Assembly: GCA_024460105.1 (NCBI GenBank)
Contig: JANFXS010000003.1
Coordinates: 310,001-374,000 of the forward strand
Source of the DNA: Anaerotignum faecicola
GTDB taxonomy: Bacteria; Bacillota; Clostridia; Lachnospirales; Anaerotignaceae
Direction: 5' to 3'
Length of the DNA stretch: 64,000 nucleotides
In this document: positions 37,014 through 44,649 of the stretch, piece by piece
Layout: each line of letters starts with the position of its first letter
Numbering within the stretch: position 1 is the stretch's first letter
The notes under the pieces: model-generated
The model's input: the letters and a program-made list of their open reading frames with translations, nothing else
What the model was told of the DNA's origin: nothing
The model's database searches: none
Translations under genes and position numbers: made by a program

Positions 37014-37745
37014 TTATCCCTCCGTACTCACATTTTTCGCTTCTTTAAAAACAAACTGCTGCTGATATGCCGGGATTTCAACCGTTTCAAGCTTCTTAAT
37101 AAGTATTTCGATTCCCCACGGTTTAAGCGAATCTACAACCCCTCCAGGAAATACAAGAGCCGCTTCAAGTATATCAGGATCGCCTATTGCCGTAATTACA
37201 AAAGGAGCCGCAATTTTAACATCGTTAACGTTAACGACCGATCCGGCGCACCTGACTGCGCTTGTTGAAACAATCCTCTGCCCGTTTATGGCTATAGCTT
37301 CGGCGCCTGCAACATTCAACTCATTAAGTATCGAAAGTATATCCTCCGCATGCACAAGAAATGCGTCTGAACTGACTCCATCGCCGCTTTGCCCCGCTTT
37401 CGGGCTGTCATTTATAGTAACCGAAACACCGCGTCCGCTTACGTCGGTTAATCCCGCAAACATTCTAAGCTTATTGTTTTCTTCAACTATAAGGCTCAAT
37501 TCTTCATTATCTTCAGCTATAAAATTTTCATATTCTTCAATTTTTTCTTCTTTTTCCTCTAAGCTTTGTTTCAGCGTTTCATTTTCAGCAACGGCATTAT
37601 TAAGCTTTATTGAAAGCTCGCTGACACGCTGTATATCCTGCGCGGTAATTTGGCTTCTTACCGTTTTAAACTGAATCCCGATAATCGTCCCAAGTATAAC
37701 GCATACAACAGTAATTGAAACTATGCCATGTTTAGCTTTACTCAC
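37014..37745 (-). CDS. DUF881 family membrane-anchored protein
   Basis: A 243-residue protein with one N-terminal membrane helix (about 8-26), a coiled coil (about 40-95), and a globular DUF881 domain containing GRGVSVTINDSPKAG, AGAEAIAINGQRIVSTSAVRCAGSVVNVND and PFVITAIGDPDILEAAL. These are the family's conserved blocks. DUF881 proteins (YlxW/YlxX-like) occur next to ftsQ, sbp and ftsZ in many Firmicutes and probably act at the division membrane. Only one copy here, where some genomes have two. Confidence 0.85.
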   Translation of the reverse strand: MSKAKHGIVSITVVCVILGTIIGIQFKTVRSQITAQDIQRVSELSIKLNNAVAENETLKQSLEEKEEKIEEYENFIAEDNEELSLIVEENNKLRMFAGLTDVSGRGVSVTINDSPKAGQSGDGVSSDAFLVHAEDILSILNELNVAGAEAIAINGQRIVSTSAVRCAGSVVNVNDVKIAAPFVITAIGDPDILEAALVFPGGVVDSLKPWGIEILIKKLETVEIPAYQQQFVFKEAKNVSTEG

Positions 37746-37766
37746 GTTATCATCTTCCTTTGCTAT

Positions 37767-38537
37767 TTAAGTCAGATATTTAAAAACAATAGGCTTGCTT
37801 AAATCGCTTAAATCCAGCGTGCCTCTGTCATTTTCTGGGATTTGCTTTATAACCTCGGACATTGTGCGTATTTTTTCGTCACAGTTTGTCCCATCGCCTA
37901 AATTAATTTCAACTTTCCTTACATAAGCCATAATTTTATTTGTATCGCTTACATCAATCCTTACAACTGTATCAAGCATATCATACTTTGTCATCACCTG
38001 CGCAATTGTAACAATTATATCGAAAGCCTCCGGATTTTCACAATCTATCTTCTGCCCAAGGCTGAAACTGTTAAAAGCCAGCCCTGTTACAACAGGCAGC
38101 GGTTCAGTAACGGCTTGATTAATTTCCAGTACGCGCCCGTATTCGTCTATGTAAAGGTAAGAGCCCATGTACGGAACATATCCTCTTACCCGTCTTTCAT
38201 CAATAATAATATCAACTTTGTCCGGCAAAGTTCTATTAATGCGGACAGATTCTATATATACATTTTCTTTAAGCTTATCTTCGGCTTTTCCTGTTGATAC
38301 GCTGAAAATATTAATTCCCGTATTTATGCCTGTAATTTCACAAATCTCGTCTGCCGTAAATTTTTTAATGCCGTTGACATTCACTTCCCTGACTGTAAAT
38401 AAAGGTGAAAAAAGTATCGACGAAACAGCTCCGGCAACAACAATAAAAAATAACAGCGTCTTTCCCGCCTTAATTTTTTTCCTGCCCTTGTTTCTGCCTT
38501 TAAATTCATCTGTTAATTCATTGCGCATTTTTTTCAT
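37767..38537 (-). CDS. ftsQ: cell division protein FtsQ/DivIB
   Basis: A 256-residue bitopic protein of the divisome. Basic cytoplasmic tail (1-25), membrane helix at about 26-46, then the POTRA domain starting FTVREVNVNGIKKFTADEI, and a beta domain with YVPYMGSYLYIDEYGRVLE and a final ISDLSKPIVFKYL-like strand. FtsQ links FtsL/FtsB to the synthase complex. Its start overlaps the murA stop by four bases (ATGA), so the two are coupled. Confidence 0.88.
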   Translation of the reverse strand: MKKMRNELTDEFKGRNKGRKKIKAGKTLLFFIVVAGAVSSILFSPLFTVREVNVNGIKKFTADEICEITGINTGINIFSVSTGKAEDKLKENVYIESVRINRTLPDKVDIIIDERRVRGYVPYMGSYLYIDEYGRVLEINQAVTEPLPVVTGLAFNSFSLGQKIDCENPEAFDIIVTIAQVMTKYDMLDTVVRIDVSDTNKIMAYVRKVEINLGDGTNCDEKIRTMSEVIKQIPENDRGTLDLSDLSKPIVFKYLT

Positions 38538-39799
38538 ACGTTAATCTCCGGTGAAAATTTAATATCTGCTCCAAGCGCCGCAAGGCTCCCGTCAATATTT
38601 TCATAACCCCTTTCAACGAAATGGGAGTTTTGAACCACCGTTTCTCCCTTCGCGCCGAGCGCCGCGGCAATTAATGCCGCCCCTGCCCTTAAATCCGTTG
38701 CCGAAACCGATGCCCCGTTAAGTTTCCTTACTCCTTCAACTATAGCTACCCTGTTTTGCGCCGTTATTTTTGCGCCCATTTTATTGAGTTCAGAAACGTG
38801 GTTAAACCGATTTTCGAACATCGTTTCAATTATAATACTTGTTCCTTTGGCTATTGTCAACATCGACATTACAATGGGCTGCATATCTGTAGGGAAATTA
38901 GGATAGACTCCGGTCCGTATAACGGACGCCGGTTTTATCTTTCTCGGGGATTTAAAATAAATACCGCCTTTTTCCGCCTTAATTTCACACCCACAATTAC
39001 TAAAAATTTCTACAGTTTTACACATGTGAAGCCAATTTGTATTTTTTAAAAAAATTTTTCCTTTTGTCATTGCAGCGGCCGCCATAAATGTTCCGGCCTC
39101 GATTCTGTCCGGTATAACCGAATATTCTCCGTCATTAAATTTACTGCATCCTTCAATAAAAATCACTTGCCCTCCGGCCCCTTTAACTTGAACGCCAATA
39201 GATTTCAAATAATCCTGAAGAGCGACTACTTCCGGTTCCCGGGCCGCATTGTGTATAACAGTGCGCCCCTTTGCAAAAACGGCCGCAAGCATAATATTTT
39301 CCGTGGCGCCGACACTTGCAACAGGCAGATAAATACTTGTTCCTGTAAGTGTTTCGGCTGTACAGCAAATAGAATCGTCGTTTTCTTCAATTTTCGCACC
39401 AAGTTCTTTCATAGCGTCAAGATGTATATCTATGGGCCTTCTGCCTATGGAACACCCTCCCGGCCTGCAAATTTCGCTTCTGCCCCATTTTCCAAGCATA
39501 ACTCCCATAAAAAGTATTGAAGAACGCATTTTTCCCGCCGTATCTTGACATATGCCGCAATATTCGGCATTTTTTGAATTAACAATAACAGTTTTGCCTT
39601 CCCTGCTAATTTCGCATCCAAGATCTTTTAAAATTTCCAAAGTCAAAGACACGTCTGTAATATCAGGGCAGTTATGAATTATGTTTTCTCCGCTGTTTAT
39701 TAAGGCCGCGCTTAAAATAGGGAGAGCCGCATTTTTGCTTCCGTTAATAAATACTTCGCCGCTTAGCTTCCTGCCGCCGTTAATAATATATTGGCCCAT
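38534..39799 (-). CDS. murA: UDP-N-acetylglucosamine 1-carboxyvinyltransferase MurA
   Basis: A 421-residue enzyme that adds enolpyruvate to UDP-GlcNAc, the first committed step of peptidoglycan synthesis. It begins IINGGRKLSGEVFINGSKNAALPIL, with the substrate-binding KN pair, and carries the active-site CRPGGCSIGRRPID loop in which Cys116 is the fosfomycin target. Late blocks TDLRAGAALIAAALGAKG and HFVERGYENIDGSLAALGA are standard. ATG 39799 follows AAAGGGTGG; a GTG three codons upstream is open. It leads the murA-ftsQ-DUF881-sbp unit. Confidence 0.96.
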   Translation of the reverse strand: MGQYIINGGRKLSGEVFINGSKNAALPILSAALINSGENIIHNCPDITDVSLTLEILKDLGCEISREGKTVIVNSKNAEYCGICQDTAGKMRSSILFMGVMLGKWGRSEICRPGGCSIGRRPIDIHLDAMKELGAKIEENDDSICCTAETLTGTSIYLPVASVGATENIMLAAVFAKGRTVIHNAAREPEVVALQDYLKSIGVQVKGAGGQVIFIEGCSKFNDGEYSVIPDRIEAGTFMAAAAMTKGKIFLKNTNWLHMCKTVEIFSNCGCEIKAEKGGIYFKSPRKIKPASVIRTGVYPNFPTDMQPIVMSMLTIAKGTSIIIETMFENRFNHVSELNKMGAKITAQNRVAIVEGVRKLNGASVSATDLRAGAALIAAALGAKGETVVQNSHFVERGYENIDGSLAALGADIKFSPEINV

Positions 39800-39867
39800 G
39801 AAAACCACCCTTTCACGGAATATACAATATATTATTCAAAATATTACATTATGTGCCTGGCTCAAAA

Positions 39868-40608
39868 TCAACGGCTTTCCGATTTATTCGTTAAATATTT
39901 TTCCATAAAATCTTTTTCCTTTTTTGAAAGTTCCAAAGTTTCATATAAATCGGGCCGTTTTTCATATGTCCTAATAAGCGATTGTTCTCTGCGCCACTTT
40001 TCTATGTTGCCATGGTGGCCGCTTAAAAGTATGTCCGGCACCTTTCTCCCTAAAAATTCATAAGGCCTTGTATACTGAGGATATTCCAATGTATTTTGGC
40101 AAAAGCTCTCGTCCATAAAACTTTCCGCTTTACCCAAAACACCCTCCTTTAACCTGGAAACTGCGTCTATAACCGCCATAGCGGCAATTTCCCCTCCGGT
40201 CAAAACAAAATCCCCTATCGAAATTTCGTCGGTTACAATTTCTTCGATTATACGTTCGTCAACGCCTTCATAATGGCCGCATAATATGACAAGTTCTTCT
40301 TCATTTGAAAGTTCATGTGCAGTTTTTTGCGTGAACGGTTTGCCCTGCGGCGTCATATATATAACTCTTGTCCCGTTTTTTATATCCAGACTTTTAAAAG
40401 AGTCGTAAATCGGCTGTGCCTGCATAACCATGCCGCATCCTCCGCCATAAGGGTAATCATCCACATGCTTTTGTTTATTTAAAGCGAAATCCCTTATATC
40501 AACAGCCTTTATATTAATAATTCCTTCTTTCTGCGCCCGCCCCAATATGCTGTGGGAAAGACCTCTTTCAACCATTTCCGGAAAAAGCGTAAGTACATAA
40601 AAATTCAT
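39868..40608 (-). CDS. trmD: tRNA (guanine-N1-)-methyltransferase TrmD
   Basis: A 246-residue SPOUT methyltransferase that methylates G37 of tRNAs reading CNN codons and prevents frameshifting. Begins MNFYVLTLFPEMVERGLSHSILGRA; the trefoil knot includes LCGHYEGVDERI and SIGDFVLTGGEIAAM (SAM site), then PQYTRPYEFLGRKVPDILLSGHH, where the Asp is catalytic. It overlaps the rimM stop by one base. The rplS gene that usually follows trmD is not here; murA comes next. Confidence 0.97.
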   Translation of the reverse strand: MNFYVLTLFPEMVERGLSHSILGRAQKEGIINIKAVDIRDFALNKQKHVDDYPYGGGCGMVMQAQPIYDSFKSLDIKNGTRVIYMTPQGKPFTQKTAHELSNEEELVILCGHYEGVDERIIEEIVTDEISIGDFVLTGGEIAAMAVIDAVSRLKEGVLGKAESFMDESFCQNTLEYPQYTRPYEFLGRKVPDILLSGHHGNIEKWRREQSLIRTYEKRPDLYETLELSKKEKDFMEKYLTNKSESR

Positions 40609-41111
40609 TATCTCAGCCCCTCTAACAGCCTGACCGTCATCTTTCTGCCTTTAATGTCGACATTTAATATACAATCTTTTATTGCCGGCAAAAGTAAATC
40701 TTTTTTTCCGTCACAGCCTACAACATATACGTCGTTTGCCCCTGTTTTCAATATGTCGGTTATAATGCCGAGTTCTTCCCCTTCGTCGCTTACAACATTC
40801 ATATCATATAAATCCCTTGTATAATATTCGTTTTCTTCCAAAGGGATAGCATTTTCTTCTGTAATCAATATCGAAGCTGTTTTATACTTCTCCGCCGTAT
40901 TAATATCCTCTATGCCTTCAACAGTCAGAAGCACCATATTTTTCTGAAATCCTACTTTTTTAATTTTAAAAGTTTCTTTCCTGCCATTAGAATCTATAAT
41001 AACTTCTTTTAAAGCCTGAAACCGCAACGGATCTTCCGTTGTCGGAAAGACCCTGAACGTTCCTTTAATGCCATGTGTCCCGGTAATTTTTCCAATTTCA
41101 AAATATCCCAT
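40608..41111 (-). CDS. rimM: 16S rRNA processing protein RimM
   Basis: A 167-residue factor that binds ribosomal protein S19 and assists 30S head maturation. The N-terminal domain starts FEIGKITGTHGIKGTFRVFPTTEDP, and the PRC-barrel has EEELGIITDILKTGANDVYVV with LLLPAIKDCI later, all standard. Overlap with trmD indicates coupling. It lies 88 bases after khpA, with a terminator-like hairpin between. Confidence 0.94.
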   Translation of the reverse strand: MGYFEIGKITGTHGIKGTFRVFPTTEDPLRFQALKEVIIDSNGRKETFKIKKVGFQKNMVLLTVEGIEDINTAEKYKTASILITEENAIPLEENEYYTRDLYDMNVVSDEGEELGIITDILKTGANDVYVVGCDGKKDLLLPAIKDCILNVDIKGRKMTVRLLEGLR

Positions 41112-41135
41112 AAATCTACCCCTAAAGTATATATT

Positions 41136-41187
41136 AAAAGGCTGATTTCCACAGCAGGCTACATAGCCGGCTATATAGAAATCAGCC
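41136..41187 (-). terminator. terminator/attenuator hairpin between khpA and rimM
   Basis: On the minus strand GGCTGATTTC ... GAAATCAGCC, with an inner GCCGGC-containing arm, followed by TTTT. It may reduce read-through from the abundant rpsP message into rimM-trmD. Confidence 0.6.
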
Positions 41188-41199
41188 CCAATCTGTCAG

Positions 41200-41430
41200 T
41201 TACTGCACAATCTCAACAACTATGTGCTTGTCCTCATGTATTGCAGCCGCTTTTACAACTGTACGGATTGCTTTTGCAATCCTGCCCTGCTTACCGATAA
41301 CTTTGCCCATGTCTTCCGGTGCAACTTTAAGTTCAAGAACTAAAGAACGTTCGCCCTGTACTTCTGTTACTGTTACCTGTTCAGGATGGTCAACAAGATT
41401 TTTTGCAATAACTTCTAATAATTCTTTCAT
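41200..41430 (-). CDS. khpA: KH-domain RNA-binding protein KhpA (YlqC)
   Basis: A 76-residue single KH-domain protein. It has the [22 protein letters not shown] segment containing the GxxG loop, preceded by VAPEDM. With KhpB it binds many small RNAs and influences cell length and division in Gram-positive bacteria. Placement between rpsP and rimM is the usual one. Start after AGGAGG. Confidence 0.95.
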   Translation of the reverse strand: MKELLEVIAKNLVDHPEQVTVTEVQGERSLVLELKVAPEDMGKVIGKQGRIAKAIRTVVKAAAIHEDKHIVVEIVQ

Positions 41431-41453
41431 AGCAACCTCCTGAAAGAAAAAAA

Positions 41454-41711
41454 TTATTCAGCGATAACGCCTACCTTTTTCAATAAAGCTTTTGCAGTAT
41501 CAGAAGGCTGTGCGCCTGTCGAGAGCCATTTTTTAGCTTCTTCTTCATTTACTTTCAATTCAACCGGTTCTTTAGTTGGATCATAGTAACCTATTTCGGC
41601 TATTGACTTGCCATTTCTAGGCGTCCTTGAATCTGCAACAACTATTCTATAAAACGGAGCCTTTTTTGCGCCTAACCTTTTTAACCTTATTCTTACTGAC
41701 ATGTGTTTCAC
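41454..41711 (-). CDS. rpsP: 30S ribosomal protein S16
   Basis: An 85-residue ribosomal protein. [26 protein letters not shown]-like opening and the [34 protein letters not shown] body are unmistakable. ATG at 41702 (MSVRIRL), three residues inside the frame and after GGGAGG, is the likely start; the longer frame to 41711 reads [10 protein letters not shown]. It sits 30 bases after ffh. Confidence 0.97.
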   Translation of the reverse strand: MKHMSVRIRLKRLGAKKAPFYRIVVADSRTPRNGKSIAEIGYYDPTKEPVELKVNEEEAKKWLSTGAQPSDTAKALLKKVGVIAE

Positions 41712-41741
41712 CTCCCGTATAAATAAATATTAGCTAATTAT

Positions 41742-43079
41742 TTAAAAGGGAAATCTGAATTTACCCTTTTTGCCCTTAGTCATGTTATTCATTTGTTTCA
41801 TCATTTTCTTCATATCTTCAAACTGTTTTAAAAGCCTGTTCACATCGGCAATATTCCTTCCGCAGCCGTTTGCGATCCTTTTTTTACGCGGCCCGTTCAG
41901 TATGGAAGGGTTAAGCCTTTCTTCTTTTGTCATGCTTTGAATAATAGCCTCGACACGGCGCAGCTCTTTGTCGGTATCAACATTGTCAAGCGCATCCATG
42001 TTTATTTTATTCATGCCCGGTATCATTCCCAAGAGATCCTTCATAGGGCCCATCTTTTTTATCTGCTGCATCTGGGAAAGGAAATCTTCCAATGTAAAAT
42101 CGTTTTCCCTAAGCCTCTTTTCAAGCTCCATAGCTTCCTTTTCATCAATATTGCGCTGAACCTTGTCAATAAGGCTTAAAACGTCGCCCATTCCCAGTAT
42201 GCGGCTTGCCATTCGGTCCGGGTAAAACGGTTCCAAATCCTCCATTTTTTCGCCCATTCCGATATATTTAATAGGCTTGTTTGTAACGCTCCTCACGGAA
42301 AGCGCCGCCCCGCCCCTTGCATCGCCGTCGAGTTTTGTCATTATAATGCCGTCAATACCAAGCTGTGTATCGAAGCTTTCGGCAACCGTAACCGCGTCCT
42401 GCCCTGTCATTGCATCTACAACAAGCAATATTTCCTGCGGCCGTACGGCGCTTTTTATCTCTTTCAGTTCTTCCATAAGCTCCTCGTTTATGTGGAGCCT
42501 TCCGGCGGTATCTATTAATATAACGTCGTTCCTGTTTGCAGACGCATGTTCCAAAGCTTTTTTTGAAATTTCAACCGGGCTTAACTGGTCGCCCATTTCA
42601 AAAACGGGTATATTATAATTTTTCCCTACAACCTGAAGCTGTTTTATGGCGGCCGGCCTGTAAACGTCGCATGCTACAAGCAACGGATTTTTTCCCTGCT
42701 TTTTGAGCTGACCGGCAAGCTTGCCGCTTGACGTAGTTTTTCCGGCGCCTTGAAGGCCAACCATCATGTAAACTGTCGGCGGTTTAGGAGCAAAAGTAAG
42801 CTTGCTCTGGGTTGAACCCATAAGCTCGATAAGCTCTTCATTAACTATTTTAATAACCTGCTGTCCCGGAGTAAGGCTTTCCATAACCTCGCTTCCGACA
42901 GCCCTTTCCGTTACTCTGTTAATAAACTGTTTAACTATTTTAAAGTTAACGTCGGCTTCAAGCAGCGCAATTTTAACCTCGCGCATAGCCGCTTTAACGT
43001 CGCTTTCAGAGAGTTTTCCTTTTCCTCTTAATTGTTTAAAAACGTCCTGCAGCTTATTTGAAAGGTTTTCAAACGCCAT
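41742..43079 (-). CDS. ffh: signal recognition particle GTPase Ffh
   Basis: A 445-residue SRP54 protein that binds signal peptides on ribosomes and docks on FtsY. N domain (1-90), G domain with GLQGAGKTTSSGKLA (P-loop, about 107-121), DTAGRLH, TKLDGDARGGAALS and GMGEKMEDLEPF, then the M domain with methionine-rich helices (QMQQIKKMGPMKDLLGMIPGMNK) and a final GCGRNIADVNRLLKQF RNA-binding motif and MMKQMNN tail. Start after AAAGGAGG. Second gene of the ylxM-ffh operon. Confidence 0.98.
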   Translation of the reverse strand: MAFENLSNKLQDVFKQLRGKGKLSESDVKAAMREVKIALLEADVNFKIVKQFINRVTERAVGSEVMESLTPGQQVIKIVNEELIELMGSTQSKLTFAPKPPTVYMMVGLQGAGKTTSSGKLAGQLKKQGKNPLLVACDVYRPAAIKQLQVVGKNYNIPVFEMGDQLSPVEISKKALEHASANRNDVILIDTAGRLHINEELMEELKEIKSAVRPQEILLVVDAMTGQDAVTVAESFDTQLGIDGIIMTKLDGDARGGAALSVRSVTNKPIKYIGMGEKMEDLEPFYPDRMASRILGMGDVLSLIDKVQRNIDEKEAMELEKRLRENDFTLEDFLSQMQQIKKMGPMKDLLGMIPGMNKINMDALDNVDTDKELRRVEAIIQSMTKEERLNPSILNGPRKKRIANGCGRNIADVNRLLKQFEDMKKMMKQMNNMTKGKKGKFRFPF

Positions 43080-43092
43080 TTATAAGCCTCCT

Positions 43093-43449
43093 TTAATCAA
43101 TTATTTCATCAGCGATCTTTTTTATTTCTTCTATTTTTATGATATTTACGGAATCAAGATTACTGCTATTTTCTATATCTTCAACTATTGACTTAATTTT
43201 TCTGACAAGTTTTTTCTGTTCGTAAAACCGTTCAAGCAGCATCAGCTTGTCTTCATATTCCGAAAGTATCTTTTCAGTTCTTTTAAGCTGATCCCGTACA
43301 GCCTGACGGCTTATGTTAAGCTCCTGCCCTATTTCCGTCAGCGACAGGTCGTTCAGATAGAACATTTCAAATATCGATTTTTGCTTGTCGGTAAGCAGCT
43401 CTCCATAAAAATCAAAGAGCATAGACGCCCTTAAAATTTCGTCCATCAT
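43093..43449 (-). CDS. ylxM: YlxM family helix-turn-helix protein
   Basis: A 118-residue protein with a sigma-70 region 4-like helix-turn-helix: LTDKQKSIFEMFYLNDLSLTEIGQELNISRQAVRDQLKRTE, followed by a helical C-terminus. YlxM is the conserved partner of ffh and modulates the SRP GTPase cycle in Streptococcus mutans. It starts the ffh operon with ATGATG after GAGG, and lies immediately downstream of a promoter ringed by TACTTTAC repeats. Length typical. Confidence 0.92.
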   Translation of the reverse strand: MMDEILRASMLFDFYGELLTDKQKSIFEMFYLNDLSLTEIGQELNISRQAVRDQLKRTEKILSEYEDKLMLLERFYEQKKLVRKIKSIVEDIENSSNLDSVNIIKIEEIKKIADEIID

Positions 43450-43483
43450 TATCCTCTGCTTTCAATCGCCAGACATAAAAAAT

Positions 43484-43503
43484 GTAAAGTAAAAATACTT
43501 TAC
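43484..43503. promoter_or_regulatory. palindromic operator candidate in the ylxM leader
   Basis: GTAAAGTA-AAAA-TACTTTAC, a perfect palindrome beginning at about +1 of the predicted ylxM transcript. A further TACTTTAC half-site lies at 43547-43554, upstream of the -35. The extended repeat TGTAAAGTAAAAAT/ATTTTTACTTTACA (43483-43496 and 43542-43555) brackets the promoter. Confidence 0.55.
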
Positions 43504-43510
43504 TTGGATT

Positions 43511-43539
43511 ATACTACACCCTTTTTACTATTTTGTCAA
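43511..43539 (-). promoter_or_regulatory. sigma-A promoter of ylxM-ffh-rpsP operon
   Basis: On the minus strand TTGACA (43539-43534), 17 bases, TAGTAT (43516-43511). Perfect -35, four of six at -10. Confidence 0.75.
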
Positions 43540-43545
43540 GCATTT

Positions 43546-43623
43546 TTACTTTACAATATATTTTTTCATAGTTAAAAAAGGCGCAAGTTCATCATCACTG
43601 GCACATACAATTCCGATTTTCAT
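43546..43623 (-). pseudogene. 25-residue fragment resembling a nucleosidase/phosphorylase N-terminus
   Basis: An ATG with a strong AAAGGAG site opens MKIGIVCASDDELAPFLTM, then KKYIVK and a stop. The start resembles the first strand of nucleoside phosphorylase / MTA-SAH nucleosidase proteins, which run to over 200 residues, so this is a truncated remnant whose end lies in the repeat ahead of the ylxM promoter. It is 36 bases after the acetyltransferase gene and was probably its operon partner. The family assignment rests on about 17 residues and is uncertain. Confidence 0.4.
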
Positions 43624-43659
43624 GTTTTTCTCCTTTCTTCGCCTATGAAAAACTGAGAT

Positions 43660-44109
43660 TTATCGTTCCTTTATCATCACATAATTTGTAAGAAAAATTC
43701 CTTGCCGTTCTACCTGTTGTTCCTTTACAATCTTATAACCTCTTTTTTCAAAAAAAGGCTTTGCAGTAATAGAAGCGTGAGTAGCAATATCTCCTTTAAC
43801 CGCTTGCTCCAGTTGATTACAAATAGCAGTTGCAACGCCTTTTCCTTGATAATCAGCGTGAATAAATAGACGGTCAAGATAGCCTGTTTTATCTATGTCC
43901 CCAAAGCCTACAATGATTTCATTATCAACCGCAACAACACTGAAATGTTCTTGAAGCGACTCATTCCACTTTTCTAAATCTACTTGCCCTGTCGCCCATA
44001 CATTTAACTGTTCTTTTGTATAATCTTTTGCATTAACATTGTGAACTGTATTATAAAACAGCTCTGTCAATTCTTTGCAATCTGACGGCTGATATTTTCT
44101 TATAATCAT
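43660..44109 (-). CDS. GNAT family N-acetyltransferase
   Basis: A 149-residue acetyltransferase of the GCN5 superfamily. Starts MIIRKYQPSDCKELTELFYNTV, with LDRLFIHADYQGKGVATAICNQLE carrying the acetyl-CoA pyrophosphate-binding Q-G-K-G-V-A loop, and a late SITAKPFFEKRGYKIVKEQ. Substrate unknown; similar sequences are annotated as putative acetyltransferases carried on mobile DNA. It breaks the normally adjacent ftsY-ylxM-ffh order. Codon choice looks more like a generic Clostridium than its neighbours: for example few of the GGC/GCC codons common nearby, judged by eye. Start ATG follows AGGGGAAG. Confidence 0.85.
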   Translation of the reverse strand: MIIRKYQPSDCKELTELFYNTVHNVNAKDYTKEQLNVWATGQVDLEKWNESLQEHFSVVAVDNEIIVGFGDIDKTGYLDRLFIHADYQGKGVATAICNQLEQAVKGDIATHASITAKPFFEKRGYKIVKEQQVERQGIFLTNYVMIKER

Positions 44110-44649
44110 TTTTTCTTCCCCTAAATTCTAATTTGTTTTTATCTGCATTATATCACGCTGTTATAAACGTTGCCATTTCTTTTCTGCATTTGAAAAATTA
44201 CTTATCAGCCTATACTTTGTAAAGGGCGCTGTTTAGCATTGCTTACGAAACAAGCCTTTGACAAACCATAGTCCGATAAGTCTAGGGTAATCAAGCGGAA
44301 ATGAAATAATCTGTTGTTTTACGATATAGAAAAAGACGCTCTTTTTCAAGCGTCATTCTCCCATAACTCGGTATTTATTTGTATAAGTCGTTACATAAGG
44401 CTCTTTCGTTTGTTGTAATTTCGTTTTAATTTTCCTTATTTTTCTTTCACTGTTTTATTGATTGATACTGTATTTATGCTGGTTTTCTTAATTTAGTATC
44501 TGTTTTTTTAATAAATATAACAAAAAATTCAAAATCTTCCGGACGTAAAAACTGCCGGGCTAAATGTTATTGTTGCTGTAAATACGCGAATTATGTTAAA
44601 AAAAAGCCTTTAATCCCTTTCATTTTTCAAAAATCCATAACATTATAAC
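44110..44649. other. gene-free stretch at a probable insertion site
   Basis: No gene supported on either strand. It contains a TATAAT on the minus strand (44152-44147) ahead of the acetyltransferase and a hairpin at 44330-44354. Sequence texture is more mixed than in other intergenic stretches here and may be decayed mobile DNA; no inverted terminal repeats or transposase remnants were recognised. Confidence 0.4.
44330..44354 (-). terminator. terminator-like hairpin downstream of ftsY
   Basis: On the minus strand GACGCT-TGAAAAAG-AGCGTC followed by TTTTTC. It is 300 bases past the ftsY stop, so it may have belonged to inserted DNA. Confidence 0.6.
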
